The notes under the pieces: model-generated | What the model was told of the DNA's origin: nothing | Database searches by the model: none | The model's input: the letters and a program-made list of their open reading frames with translations, nothing else | Assembly: GCA_002841115.1 (NCBI GenBank) | Contig: PHEC01000003.1 | Span: 1-61,278 of the forward strand | Direction of reading: 5' to 3' | DNA length: 61,278 bases | DNA from: Alphaproteobacteria bacterium HGW-Alphaproteobacteria-6 | GTDB taxonomy: Bacteria; Pseudomonadota; Alphaproteobacteria; Rhodobacterales; Rhodobacteraceae | In this document: positions 50,116 through 58,885 of the stretch, in pieces | How the letters are laid out: each line of letters starts with the position of its first letter | Numbering within the stretch: the stretch's first letter is position 1 | Translations under genes and position numbers: made by a program

Positions 50116-51105
50116 TCAGCCCTGCCGCCGCAGGTTGCGGGCCGACGCCTTGATCGCGTCATACTGGCCCGAGGGCCGGAAGCGCCAGAGATAACCGGGC
50201 AGCACCACCGCCATCGGCGTCGCCGTCAGCCCGAGATCGGCGAGCGTGCGCGCGCCGGGGCTGACCACATTGTCGCGCCGAAGGGTGCGGACCTGATCGC
50301 GGGTCAGCACCCGGTTGGTCAGAAGCCCGCCGGTCAGCACCTGCACCATGTCGCAGGCCCAGGCGATGATCCGCGCCTTCCAGAACGGCATCGCCAGGAC
50401 CAGCCGGCGGCGGTTGATCACCGCCAGCATCCGCGCCATCAGCGCGCGGAAAGTCTCGACATCCGGGCCGCCAAGCTCGTAGACGCCGGGCGCCGCAGCG
50501 CCGGTCAGCGCCACCTCGGCCGCGGCGGCCACGTCATCGACATGGACCGGCTGGAACCGCGTCCCGGCGCCGACCACCGGCAGGACCGGGCCGAAGCGCG
50601 ACATCGCCGCGAAGCGGTTGAAGAACCCGTCCTCGGGGCCGAAGATGATCGAGGGGCGCAGGATCACCGCGCCGGGAAAGGCCGCGGTCACCGCCGCCTC
50701 GCCGGCCGCCTTGCTGCGCTGGTAAAGGCTGTCGCTGGCGGCATCGGCGCCGATCGCCGACAGATGCACCAGCCGCGAAACGCCTTCCTCGGCGGCGATC
50801 CGCGCGATCCGGCCCGCGCCTGCCGCCTGCACCGCGTCAAAGCTGTTGCGGCCCTCGGCGACCAGGATGCCGACGCAGTTCACCACCGCATCCGCCCCCG
50901 CCATCGCGGCGCGCACCGAGGCATCGTCGCGGATGTTGCAGGCGACCGGCTCGACCTGGCCGACCGCGCCGTAGGGGCGCACGAACAGCGCCTCGTTCGG
51001 GCGGCGCACCGCGACCCGCACCCGCCATCCCGCCTTCGCCATCCGCCGCGCGACATAGCGACCGACAAATCCCGAGCCGCCGTAGATGGTGACGAGTTTC
51101 GCCAT
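50116..51105 (-). CDS. NDUFA9-like NAD(P)-binding protein
   Basis: A 329-aa extended-SDR protein of the complex I NDUFA9 type. It has the nucleotide motif [21 protein letters not shown], then [14 protein letters not shown], a catalytic-position YQRSKAAGE and [18 protein letters not shown]. Family members are Complex I-associated or act as NAD(P)H-binding chaperones. The ATG at 51105 has GGAGG 8 bases upstream; a long in-frame extension is rejected. Confidence 0.9.
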   Translation of the reverse strand: MAKLVTIYGGSGFVGRYVARRMAKAGWRVRVAVRRPNEALFVRPYGAVGQVEPVACNIRDDASVRAAMAGADAVVNCVGILVAEGRNSFDAVQAAGAGRIARIAAEEGVSRLVHLSAIGADAASDSLYQRSKAAGEAAVTAAFPGAVILRPSIIFGPEDGFFNRFAAMSRFGPVLPVVGAGTRFQPVHVDDVAAAAEVALTGAAAPGVYELGGPDVETFRALMARMLAVINRRRLVLAMPFWKARIIAWACDMVQVLTGGLLTNRVLTRDQVRTLRRDNVVSPGARTLADLGLTATPMAVVLPGYLWRFRPSGQYDAIKASARNLRRQG

Positions 51106-51249
51106 GGCCGCGCCTCCGCAAGCTGCTGTGCGGCCCTGATTAACGCCAAGGCCGGGGCCGGACAAGGCGCAATGATGCCGCGGTGGAAATCGCATCGGCA
51201 CCCAGTTGACAGTGCTGCGCCATGCCACTAAATGCGGCGAACGACACCT

Positions 51250-51334
51250 GCCCAGGTGGCGGAATTGGTAGACGCGCACGGTTCAGGTCCGTGTGCCGCA
51301 AGGCGTGGAGGTTCGAGTCCTCTCCTGGGCACCA
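51250..51334 (+). tRNA. tRNA-Leu (anticodon CAG)
   Basis: Acceptor arms GCCCAGG and CCTGGGC pair, with A73 and an encoded CCA. The anticodon stem CACGG/CCGTG surrounds TTCAGGT, giving anticodon CAG. A class II variable arm of about 12 bases and a T loop GGTTCGAGTCC are present. The accessory segment starts directly downstream, a common integration target pattern. Confidence 0.97.
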
Positions 51335-51344
51335 TAACTGCTAG

Positions 51345-51379
51345 AAAAACCCTGCAATCTTAAATGGTTGCGGTTTTTT
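51345..51379 (+). terminator. Terminator after tRNA-Leu
   Basis: Arms AAAAACC-TGCAA and TTGC-GGTTTTTT with a 10-base loop and a T run, 10 bases after the tRNA CCA. A typical rho-independent terminator. Confidence 0.8.
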
Positions 51380-51465
51380 CCTTTTTTAAATCCCCCTTTC
51401 TGTCCCCCTTTTCCGTCGTGCCGGTAAAGCATACCCATGCGCCGAAGGCCCGCGAGTCGATCCGC

Positions 51466-51660
51466 CTAGGCGCGGCTCGCAAGGAAAGGTGGAAGCTTCG
51501 TCGGAACGTCCTGCATCAAGATCAGGGTGCATTCGACCGTCTCGCCCGTTTGCTGAAGCTGAAGCTGGCCAGCGGGCACGGCAGTATCCCAAGCGAAGGA
51601 AGTTGACAGGAAGTCCAGAACCTCGCGCTTGTAGTCGGTATCGGGGTTCTGAAGGTGATC
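51466..51660 (-). pseudogene. Truncated gene fragment (C-terminal part) next to tRNA-Leu
   Basis: About 64 residues that read like natural protein (NPDTDYKREVLDFLSTSFAWD, then an LQQTGETVECTLILMQDVP stretch) and end at a stop at 51466. Its upstream sequence is interrupted near 51660, where an unrelated plus-strand gene end begins. A 71-aa version could start at an ATG at 51681, but that start lies inside the other fragment and lacks a ribosome-binding site. Family not recognised. Confidence 0.45.
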
Positions 51661-51661
51661 G

Positions 51662-51760
51662 CCCTTCCTCGACCTGAACATCAGCCCCGAGGCGCTGACC
51701 CCGCGCCAGACGCTGTCCCAGATGCGCGACGCGGCGCAGGCGGCGAAGGACAGGAGATGA
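51662..51760 (+). pseudogene. 3' end of a lost gene, coupled to hydantoinase A
   Basis: The final 32 codons of a reading frame (FLDLNISPEALTPRQTL, then MRDAAQAAKDRR) end at a stop that overlaps the hydantoinase A ATG by 4 bp (ATGA). Such coupling is typical of intact operons, yet no start or upstream domain exists here. It appears to be a stub left after a deletion or integration event at about 51660. Protein family unrecognised. Confidence 0.5.
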
Positions 51761-53689
51761 CCTCTCGGATCAGGCTTGGTGCCGATATCGGCGGCACCTT
51801 CACCGACATCGCGCTTGAGACGCCGCGGGGCATGCATTCCGCCAAGGTGCTGACCAGTTACACCGCCCCCGAACAGGCGATCCTTGACGGCATCGACATG
51901 GTTCTGGCCGAGGCCGGGCTTGGCTACGGCGATCTGGAGATCGTGATCCACGGCACCACGCTCGCCGCCAATTCGCTGATCGAGCGGCGCGGCGCGCGGG
52001 TGGCCTTCGTCACCGCCGAAGGCTTCCGCGACGTGACCGAGATGCGGACCGAAAGCCGGTTCGACCAGTATGATCTGAACATGGTGCTGCCCACACCGCT
52101 GGTCCCGCGCGAGGATCGCTTTACCGTCACGGGCCGGATCGGCGCGCAGGGACAGGAACTCGCGCCGCTGGACGAAGCCGCGCTGGAGGCACTGGCTGAC
52201 CGGATCGCCGCGGGCGGTTTCGGGGCTGTCGCCATCGGTTTCATCCATTCCTACATGAACCCCGCCCATGAGGAACGGGCGCGGGCGATCATCGCGGCGA
52301 AGACGGGTCTGCCGATTTCGATCTCGTCGGAAGTCTCGCCGCAGGTGCGCGAGTTCGAACGCTTCAACACCGTCTGCGCCAATGCCTATGTGCGGCCGCA
52401 GATGGCCGATTATCTGGGCCGGTTGCAGGTGCGGCTGAAGGACAAGGGCGCAGGCTGCCCGTTGTTCATGATCCACTCGGGCGGCGGCTTGATTTCTGTG
52501 GAAACGGCGGCCGAGTTTCCGGTGCGTCTGGTCGAAAGCGGCCCCGCCGGCGGCGCGATTTTTGCCGCCGACGTGGCAGAACGCTTCGGTCTTGAAAAGG
52601 TCGTCAGCTATGACATGGGCGGCACCACCGCCAAGATCTGCCTGATCGAGGAGTTTGCCCCGAAGACCGCCCGAACCTTCGAGGTGGCGCGCAGCACCCG
52701 CTTTGCCAAGGGATCGGGCATGCCGATCTCCATCCCGGTGATCGAGATGATCGAGATCGGCGCCGGCGGCGGCTCCATCGCCTGGGTCGACGCCATGGGC
52801 CGCATCCAGACCGGGCCGGAATCGGCGGCCTCGGAACCCGGCCCCGCCTGCTATCAGCGCGGCAGCCTGCGTCCGGCGATCACCGACGCCGACCTGGTGC
52901 TGGGAAAGATCGACCCCGACAACTTCGCCGGTGGCGCGATCAGGCTGTCCTCTGATGCCGCCCGCGCCGCGATCCTGAGCGATATGGGCGACAGGCTGAA
53001 CCTTACCGCCACCCCCGCCGCCTTCGGCATCTGCGAGGTGGTGGACGAGAACATGGCCAATGCCGCCCGCGTCCATGCGGTGGAAAACGGCAAGAACATC
53101 TCGGACAACATCATGGTGGCCTTTGGCGGTGCGGCACCCCTGCACGCCGCCCGCCTTTGCGAAAAGCTGGGCATCGACCTATGCCTGATCCCGGCGGGGG
53201 CAGGCGTGGGCTCGGCCATCGGCTTCCTGAAGGCCCCCTTCGGCTATGAGGCGCTGGCGTCCAAGGTGACGCGGCTCTCAGTCTTTGTGCCGGCTGAGGT
53301 CAACGCCCTTCTGGACGGTCTGAAAGCCACGGCCGAAGGCTTCGTGCGCGCTGGCACCGATGGGGCAATCCGGCGCGAGATCACCGCCTACATGCGCTAT
53401 TTCGGTCAGGGATGGGAGATTCCGGTGGCGCTGCCCGACTGCCATGAGCCGACCCTGGGCCGGACCGAGGCTGGCGCCTCGCGCTCCCGCCCGGTTTTCG
53501 ATCCGGCCCCGGGGTGAGGCCCTGCCGACCGCCATCGTCGACCGCGCCTGCCTTGCCCCCGGCGCACGGCTTGCGGGCCCGGCGGTGGTGGTGGAACGCG
53601 AAACCTCGACCGTTGCCACCTCACCCTTCGATGTGGTGATGCAGGATGACGGAAGCCTTCTTCTGGTCCGCAAGGGGGTTGGGGCATGA
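51757..53689 (+). pseudogene. Hydantoinase A / oxoprolinase family protein, broken gene
   Basis: It starts with IRLGADIGGTFTDIALE and has LTSYTAPEQAILDG, SGPAGGAIFAADV, YDMGGTTAKICLI and GGAAPLHAARLCEKLG, the features of HyuA ATP-dependent oxoprolinase/hydantoinase A subunits. After GQGWEIPVALPDC about 50 residues of the family are missing in frame. Near 53510 the frame shifts by one base in a CCCCGGGG run, so reading stops at 53517. The C-terminal part (LAGPAVVVERETSTVATSP) continues in another frame to 53689. Restoring both lesions gives about 690 aa, the normal length. Confidence 0.8.
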
Positions 53690-55308
53690 CCGATGCAACG
53701 TCTCATATCCGCATGCAGGTCATGTGGAACCGGCTGATCTCGGTCGTCGAGGAACAGGCGATGACGCTGCTGCGCACCGCCTTCTCGACCAGCGTGCGCG
53801 AGGCGGGCGACCTGTCGGCGGGTGTATTCGACCCCGAAGGCCGGATGCTGGCCCAAGCGGTCACCGGCACACCGGGCCATGTCAACACGATGGCCGAGGC
53901 GGTCCTGCATTTTATCGCGGAAATCGGCCGCGACGACATGTTCCCCGGCGATACCTATGTGACCAACGACCCCTGGAAGGGCACCGGCCACCTGCATGAC
54001 ATCACCATGGTCTCGCCCTCGTTCCTTGGCGACACGCTGGTCGGCTTTTTCGCCTGCACCGCGCATGTGGTGGATGTAGGCGGGCGCGGCTTCGGGGCCG
54101 ATGGCAAATCGGTCTATGAGGAAGGCATCCAGATCCCGATCATGAAGTTCGCCGAGCGCGGCCAGGTGAATGCCGATCTGATCCGCATCCTGCGCGCCAA
54201 TGTGCGCGAGGCGAACCAGGTGGTCGGCGATTTCTACTCCTTGGCTGCCTGCAATGACGTCGGCCACCAGCGTCTGATCCAGATGATGGACGAAATCGGA
54301 CTAGAGACGCTGGATGCTCTGGGCGCGTTCATCTTCTCGCGCACCCGTGCGGCCACACTGGACCGGATCGCCGCATTTCCGAAGGGCACCTGGGCCAATG
54401 AGCTTTCGACCGACGGCTATGACAGCCCGGTCAAGCTGGCCTGCGAAGGCTCCATTGCCGACGGGTCGGTCAACGTCGATTTCACCGGCGCGGACGGGAT
54501 GAGCAAGCATGGCATCAACGTGCCGATCATCTACACCAAGGCCTATGCCTGCTATGCGCTGAAATGCGTGGTGGCGCCGGATATCCCGAGCAACTGGGCC
54601 TCGCTTGAGGCCTTCACCATCTCTTCGCCCACCAACATCCTGAACGCGGAACGCCCGGCGCCGGTGTCGGTGCGCCATGTGATCGGCCTTCTGGTGCCCG
54701 ATCTGGTTCTGGGGGCGCTGGCCCGCGCGCTGCCGGGGCAGGTTCTGGCCGAAGGGGCGGCGGCCTTGTGGAACATTCACATGTCGGTGCGCCCGGTGGC
54801 AGGGGCGCAGGGGCGGCGGGCAGAGATCCTGATGTTCAACTCGGGCGGCATGGGCGCGCGTCCGGGGCTTGACGGGTTGTCGGCCACCGCCTTCCCCTCG
54901 GGCGTCATGACCATGGCCGTAGAGGCTACGGAACAGACCGGCCCCGTGGTCGTCTGGCGCAAGGAGTTGCGTCCCGACAGCGGCGGCGACGGCCAGTATC
55001 GCGGCGGCCTGGGGCAGGTGATCGAGATCGAACCGCTGCCGGGGCATGAGTTCGATTTCTCGGCCATGTTCGACCGGATCAATCACCCCGCCAAGGGCCG
55101 TGATGGCGGCTTGGCCGGAGCGGCGGGCAAGGCTGCGCTGGATGATGGCACGGTGCTGAAGCCCAAGGGCTGGCAGCATGTGCCCGCCGGGCGGCGGCTG
55201 GTGCTGCACCTGCCGGGCGGCGGCGGGTTCGGTGATCCTTCCTCACGCGATCCGGCCGAACGCGCGAATGATCTGGCCAAGGGCTATGTGACGGAGACTG
55301 TGAAATGA
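53686..55308 (+). CDS. Hydantoinase B / oxoprolinase family protein
   Basis: A 540-aa protein, intact. Family features include LRTAFSTSVREAGDLSAGVFD, GTPGHVNTMAEAV, VTNDPWKGTGHLHDI and RPDSGGDGQYRGGLGQVIE with LPGGGGFGDP near the end. It works as a heteromer with HyuA in ATP-dependent ring opening of hydantoins or oxoproline-like compounds. Its ATG overlaps the broken hyuA stop by 4 bp. With its partner gene broken, activity would need another HyuA. Confidence 0.92.
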   Translation: MTDATSHIRMQVMWNRLISVVEEQAMTLLRTAFSTSVREAGDLSAGVFDPEGRMLAQAVTGTPGHVNTMAEAVLHFIAEIGRDDMFPGDTYVTNDPWKGTGHLHDITMVSPSFLGDTLVGFFACTAHVVDVGGRGFGADGKSVYEEGIQIPIMKFAERGQVNADLIRILRANVREANQVVGDFYSLAACNDVGHQRLIQMMDEIGLETLDALGAFIFSRTRAATLDRIAAFPKGTWANELSTDGYDSPVKLACEGSIADGSVNVDFTGADGMSKHGINVPIIYTKAYACYALKCVVAPDIPSNWASLEAFTISSPTNILNAERPAPVSVRHVIGLLVPDLVLGALARALPGQVLAEGAAALWNIHMSVRPVAGAQGRRAEILMFNSGGMGARPGLDGLSATAFPSGVMTMAVEATEQTGPVVVWRKELRPDSGGDGQYRGGLGQVIEIEPLPGHEFDFSAMFDRINHPAKGRDGGLAGAAGKAALDDGTVLKPKGWQHVPAGRRLVLHLPGGGGFGDPSSRDPAERANDLAKGYVTETVK

Positions 55309-55397
55309 GTTATGTCGCAACCCGCCTTGCGGCGATGAAACCCTCGGCCCCGATGGCGCAATCCAAGGACGACCCTTCCCCTGCAAAGGCCGCATGA
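55305..55397 (+). pseudogene. Aminotransferase N-terminal remnant (30 codons)
   Basis: Begins at an ATGA overlap with the hydantoinase B stop and reads SYVATRLAAMKPSAPMAQSK before ending at a TGA that again overlaps the next gene's ATG. The RL..MKPSAP.A..K pattern resembles the start of class I aspartate-type aminotransferases. The rest of that gene is absent. A genuine short coupling ORF cannot be excluded. Confidence 0.45.
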
Positions 55398-56218
55398 TGA
55401 CCCAGCCGCGTTTCAACCGCATCCTTCTGACCGGGGCCGCCGGCCGGCTTGGCACCCATCTGCGCCGCGGCCTGGCACCGCTGTGCCGCCACCTTCGCCT
55501 TGCCGACATCACCGAGATCAGGGACATCCGGCCGAACGAGGAGGCGCTGCACTTCGATCTGGCCGACAAGAAGGTCACGATCCGCGCGACCGAGGGCGTG
55601 GATGCCATCGTCCATTTCGGCGGCGTCCCGCTGGAGCGCGGCTGGGACCAGACCCTGGACGGCAATATCCGCGGCAGCTATCACATCTACGAGGGCGCGC
55701 GGAAGAACGGCGTGACGCGGGTGGTCTATTCCAGTTCCGTCCATGCCATCGGCTATCACATGGTCGAGGACCAGATCGATGCATCCGCCCCGCACCGGCC
55801 CGACGGGCTTTACGGCCTGTCGAAATGCATTGTCGAGGACCTCGGACGGCTTTACTGGGACAAGTTCGGAATCGAGACGGTGGCCTTGCGCATTTTTTCC
55901 AGCTTCCCCGAGTTCACCGACCGGCGGATGCTGTGGTCGATGCTGACCTTCGACGATTGCATCCGGCTGGTCGAGGCCGGCCTGACCGCGCCGCGCGCGG
56001 CCTTTTCCATCGTCTTCGGCACCTCCGCCAACCGGCACCGCATGGTTGACAACCGGCTTGGCGCGCATATTGGTTTCGTCCCGCAGGACAGCACGGAAAG
56101 CCACCGCGCCGAGGTCGAGGCCCGGCGGCCCCCGCCCGATCCCGATGCCCCGGCAGCCAGGCACCTTGGCGGCTGGTTCGTCGATCTTGGCCACCCCGAT
56201 GACGAGGTTTCGAAATGA
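55394..56218 (+). CDS. NAD-dependent SDR, uronate dehydrogenase-like
   Basis: A 274-aa extended SDR with the cofactor motif LLTGAAGRLGTHLRRGL and the catalytic YGLSK (in LYGLSKCIVEDLG). The VYSSSVHAIGYH stretch holds the conserved serine. The closest visible type is the uronate dehydrogenase/NAD-epimerase group, which oxidises sugar acids, but the substrate is not certain. Its ATG overlaps the remnant stop and its stop overlaps the next gene. Confidence 0.87.
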   Translation: MMTQPRFNRILLTGAAGRLGTHLRRGLAPLCRHLRLADITEIRDIRPNEEALHFDLADKKVTIRATEGVDAIVHFGGVPLERGWDQTLDGNIRGSYHIYEGARKNGVTRVVYSSSVHAIGYHMVEDQIDASAPHRPDGLYGLSKCIVEDLGRLYWDKFGIETVALRIFSSFPEFTDRRMLWSMLTFDDCIRLVEAGLTAPRAAFSIVFGTSANRHRMVDNRLGAHIGFVPQDSTESHRAEVEARRPPPDPDAPAARHLGGWFVDLGHPDDEVSK

Positions 56219-57423
56219 ACGACAGCTATGACGTGGTGATCGTCGGCGGCGCGGTGATCGGCTCGGCGGTGGCCTATTTCCTGACGGCGAACCCGGATTT
56301 CAACGGCCGGGTGCTGGTGGTCGAGCGCGATCCGACCTACCGATACGCCGCAACCTCGCTGTCGGCGGCGTCGATCCGGATGCAGTTCTCCAACCCGGTC
56401 AACGTGAAGATCAGCCAGTTCGGCAGCGCCTTCATCCGGGATTTCGCCCGCATCATGCAGGTGGCGGGCGAGGCGCCGCCCGAGTTGAACTTCCACCCCG
56501 GCGGCTATCTCTTTCTGGCAGGCACGCCCGGTCAGGAACAGACCCTGCGCGAGAACCACGACGTTCAGCGTGCCTGCGGCGCCGATGTGGTTCTGTGGGG
56601 GCCCGAAGATCTGGCCCGCGCCTTCCCGCATCTGCGGGTCGACGGCATCCGGCTGGCCTCTTACGGGCAGTCCGGCGAGGGCTGGTTTTCCAATACCGGG
56701 CTGATGAACGGCTTTCGCGCCAAGGCCCGTGCGCAGGGCGCCGATCTTGTCACCGACGAAGTGGTGGCGATCGGCCGCGACGGCGCGCGCGTGACATCGG
56801 TCACGCTGAAGTCGGGGGCGGTGGTGCAGGCCGGGACGGTGGTCAACGCCTCGGGGCCCCGGGCGGCGCTGACGGCGCGGATGGCCGGACTCGACGTGCC
56901 GGTCGAGCCGCGCAAGCGCACGCTGTTCGTCTTCGACTGTGCCCGGACGCCGGAAGGCTCGGCCAGGGTCAACGGCGGCCGCCTGCCGCTGATGATCGAC
57001 CCCACGGGCGTCTTCTGCCGCCCCGAGGGGCGCTATTTCCTGTCCGGCGCAGCCCCGGTCGAGGACCCCGCCGTCGACTGGGACGATTTCGAGCCGCGCT
57101 ACGGCGAATTCGAGGATATCGTCTGGCCGGCACTGGCCGAACGCTCGCCGGCCTTCGAGGCGATCAAGGTGGTGAACCAGTGGGCCGGGCACTACGATTT
57201 CAACACGCTCGACCACAACCTGATCGTCGGCCGCCACCCCGAGGTGACGAATTTCATCTTCGCCAACGGCTTTTCCGGCCACGGCCTGCAACAGGGCCCG
57301 GCCGCCGGGCGCGGCGTCGCCGAACTGATCACCTACGGCGGCTTTCGCACGCTGGACCTGTCCGAAGTCGGCTATGAGCGGGTCGCCCTCGGCCGGCCGT
57401 TCCTGGAAAAGGCGGTGATCTGA
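56215..57423 (+). CDS. FAD-dependent oxidoreductase (DAO family)
   Basis: A 402-aa flavoprotein with the dinucleotide-binding motif VVIVGGAVIGSAVAYFL at the start and a C-terminal FANGFSGHGLQQGPAAGRGVAE motif of the D-amino-acid/sarcosine oxidase family. These oxidise amines or amino acids. It overlaps the SDR stop by 4 bp (ATGA), so it was part of the same transcription unit. Confidence 0.9.
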   Translation: MNDSYDVVIVGGAVIGSAVAYFLTANPDFNGRVLVVERDPTYRYAATSLSAASIRMQFSNPVNVKISQFGSAFIRDFARIMQVAGEAPPELNFHPGGYLFLAGTPGQEQTLRENHDVQRACGADVVLWGPEDLARAFPHLRVDGIRLASYGQSGEGWFSNTGLMNGFRAKARAQGADLVTDEVVAIGRDGARVTSVTLKSGAVVQAGTVVNASGPRAALTARMAGLDVPVEPRKRTLFVFDCARTPEGSARVNGGRLPLMIDPTGVFCRPEGRYFLSGAAPVEDPAVDWDDFEPRYGEFEDIVWPALAERSPAFEAIKVVNQWAGHYDFNTLDHNLIVGRHPEVTNFIFANGFSGHGLQQGPAAGRGVAELITYGGFRTLDLSEVGYERVALGRPFLEKAVI

Positions 57424-57449
57424 AAGGGGCGGCAGATGGGCTGGCGGCG

Positions 57450-58415
57450 ATGAACACCCACCCCGCCCGGCTTCCGCCGTTGAATGCGTTGCGCGTGTTC
57501 CACGCGGTCGTTCGCCACCGGTCGTTCCGCGGCGCCGCGGACGAGTTGAGCGTCAGCCCCCAGGCGGTCAGCCAGCAGATCAAGCTGCTCGAGGATGCGC
57601 TTGGCGCCGAACTTTTCCTGCGCAAGGGTCGCGCCATCGACCCCAATGAAAAGGCGATCCTTCTGGCACATTTCGTGCAGGCCGCCTTCGACGAACTGGC
57701 CGAAGGCGTGCGGCGCGTGGTCCGGTCCGATGTGCGCAGCCGGATCAATGTCAACGCCAGCCCCTATTTTGCCACCCGCTACCTTCTGGACCGCATCGAC
57801 CGCTACCGCGAAACCGCGCCCGAGGCCGATCTGCGCCTGACCACCATGGTCGATCTGCCGGATTTCGTCGCCGATGACGTGGATGTGGCGATCCAGTGGG
57901 GGTTCGGCGGCTGGAAAGGGTGCGAAAGCACCCTGCTGATGCACGACTACAAGCTGATCTGCTGCACGCCCGGGATCGCGCGCCGTCTGGCCGGGCCGGA
58001 AGACCTGCGCGCGGTGCCGCTGCTGCATCCGGTTCTGTCGGTCGAGCTCTGGCCGAACCTGCTGCGCCACCTCGGCGTGAACGACCGGTCCAGCAGGAAT
58101 GACATCCGGCTTCAGGATGCCGCCACGATGCGGCGGGCAACATTGGCCGGCCTTGGCATCGGGCTGATCTCGACCATCGACGCCGCCGAGGACCTGAAGC
58201 TGGGCAAGCTGGTGGCCCCCTTCGGCCAGGACGTGATGCGCAAGATGCCGGAAAGCCAGGTCCCCGGCTTCCATCTGGTCCTGCCCAGGGCGCACCGCCG
58301 CGTGAAGATCATCGCCGCCTTCTGCCGCTGGATCGAGGCGGAAGACTGGCTTGCCGCCGATGACAGGGAATTCCGGCGGCTGACAGTGCCGGCGGCCCCG
58401 GAAGCCGACGGCTGA
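57450..58415 (+). CDS. LysR family transcriptional regulator (GcvA-like)
   Basis: A 321-aa protein with an N-terminal helix-turn-helix (PPLNALRVFHAVVRHRSFRGA, then SVSPQAVSQQIKLLEDALGAEL) and a LysR effector domain. The N-terminal LNALRVF type belongs to the GcvA/AmpR branch. It starts 26 bp after the oxidoreductase on the same strand, so it probably regulates this catabolic set. Its stop codon touches the left end of the element at 58414. Confidence 0.9.
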   Translation: MNTHPARLPPLNALRVFHAVVRHRSFRGAADELSVSPQAVSQQIKLLEDALGAELFLRKGRAIDPNEKAILLAHFVQAAFDELAEGVRRVVRSDVRSRINVNASPYFATRYLLDRIDRYRETAPEADLRLTTMVDLPDFVADDVDVAIQWGFGGWKGCESTLLMHDYKLICCTPGIARRLAGPEDLRAVPLLHPVLSVELWPNLLRHLGVNDRSSRNDIRLQDAATMRRATLAGLGIGLISTIDAAEDLKLGKLVAPFGQDVMRKMPESQVPGFHLVLPRAHRRVKIIAAFCRWIEAEDWLAADDREFRRLTVPAAPEADG

Positions 58416-58731
58416 CAGGCTGCTGAAGAAGGACTTCGGGCAGCGTCTGGCGAGGAAACTTTTCCCACCCCGCCATCTTATCCTGGCACCGAGGGGCGCG
58501 CCCGACCCTGGGTGGGCGCTTTGGCACGCTGGGGCTGCGCTGCTTTATGGCAGCCAAATCACTCAAACCGTCGAGCAATTTGTGACATTGAAATGCGCCC
58601 TCCCGGGGGGAGGGTCGGGCGCGGCCCGGGCTGGTCGCCCGGGCCCGAGATTGTGGGGAGCGTGGCGAGGAACGATTTTCCGATCTGGTGGTTGAAAACG
58701 GCTGGAGGCGTGACTTTTTCGGCAGCCTGCC
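58414..58731. mobile_element. MITE-like element / insertion sequence remnant
   Basis: Left end GACAGGCTGCTGAAGAAG (58414-58431) and right end CTTTTTCGGCAGCCTGCC (58714-58731) are imperfect inverted repeats of about 18 bp. The 318 bp between has no transposase. Inside are an imperfect direct repeat (GGCGAGGAAAC near 58450 and GGCGAGGAACG near 58664) and strong GC hairpins near 58600-58650. The ends resemble those of IS1182/IS4-type elements. The left end coincides with the LysR stop codon. Confidence 0.6.
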
Positions 58732-58885
58732 AAGCCCCCTTCCCCGCGACGCAGGCCATGCGCGACGGACCTGCCGGGGTCGGGCCCGGCCGGGGCCCTT
58801 GACGCATGGGCCCGAGCCGGGGACTGCCGCGTCAGGGACACGGCCGGCCCGGCCGCCGGGTGGCTGCGGGCCGGCGCAGGGCTGC
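58732..58885. other. Intergenic region with no identified feature
   Basis: GC-rich sequence after the mobile-element remnant, up to the peroxiredoxin stop. Contains several short palindromic GC runs but no gene, promoter or repeat I can support. Confidence 0.5.

Noticed and set aside
51466-53145. A 559-codon minus-strand frame opposite hydantoinase A
   Set aside because: Only its last 60 or so codons (51466-51660) look like natural protein; the rest is the antisense of HyuA.
51250-58885. A complete prophage or integrative element after tRNA-Leu
   Set aside because: No integrase, phage structural or conjugation genes and no repeated tRNA end were found; only catabolic genes, fragments and a small element.
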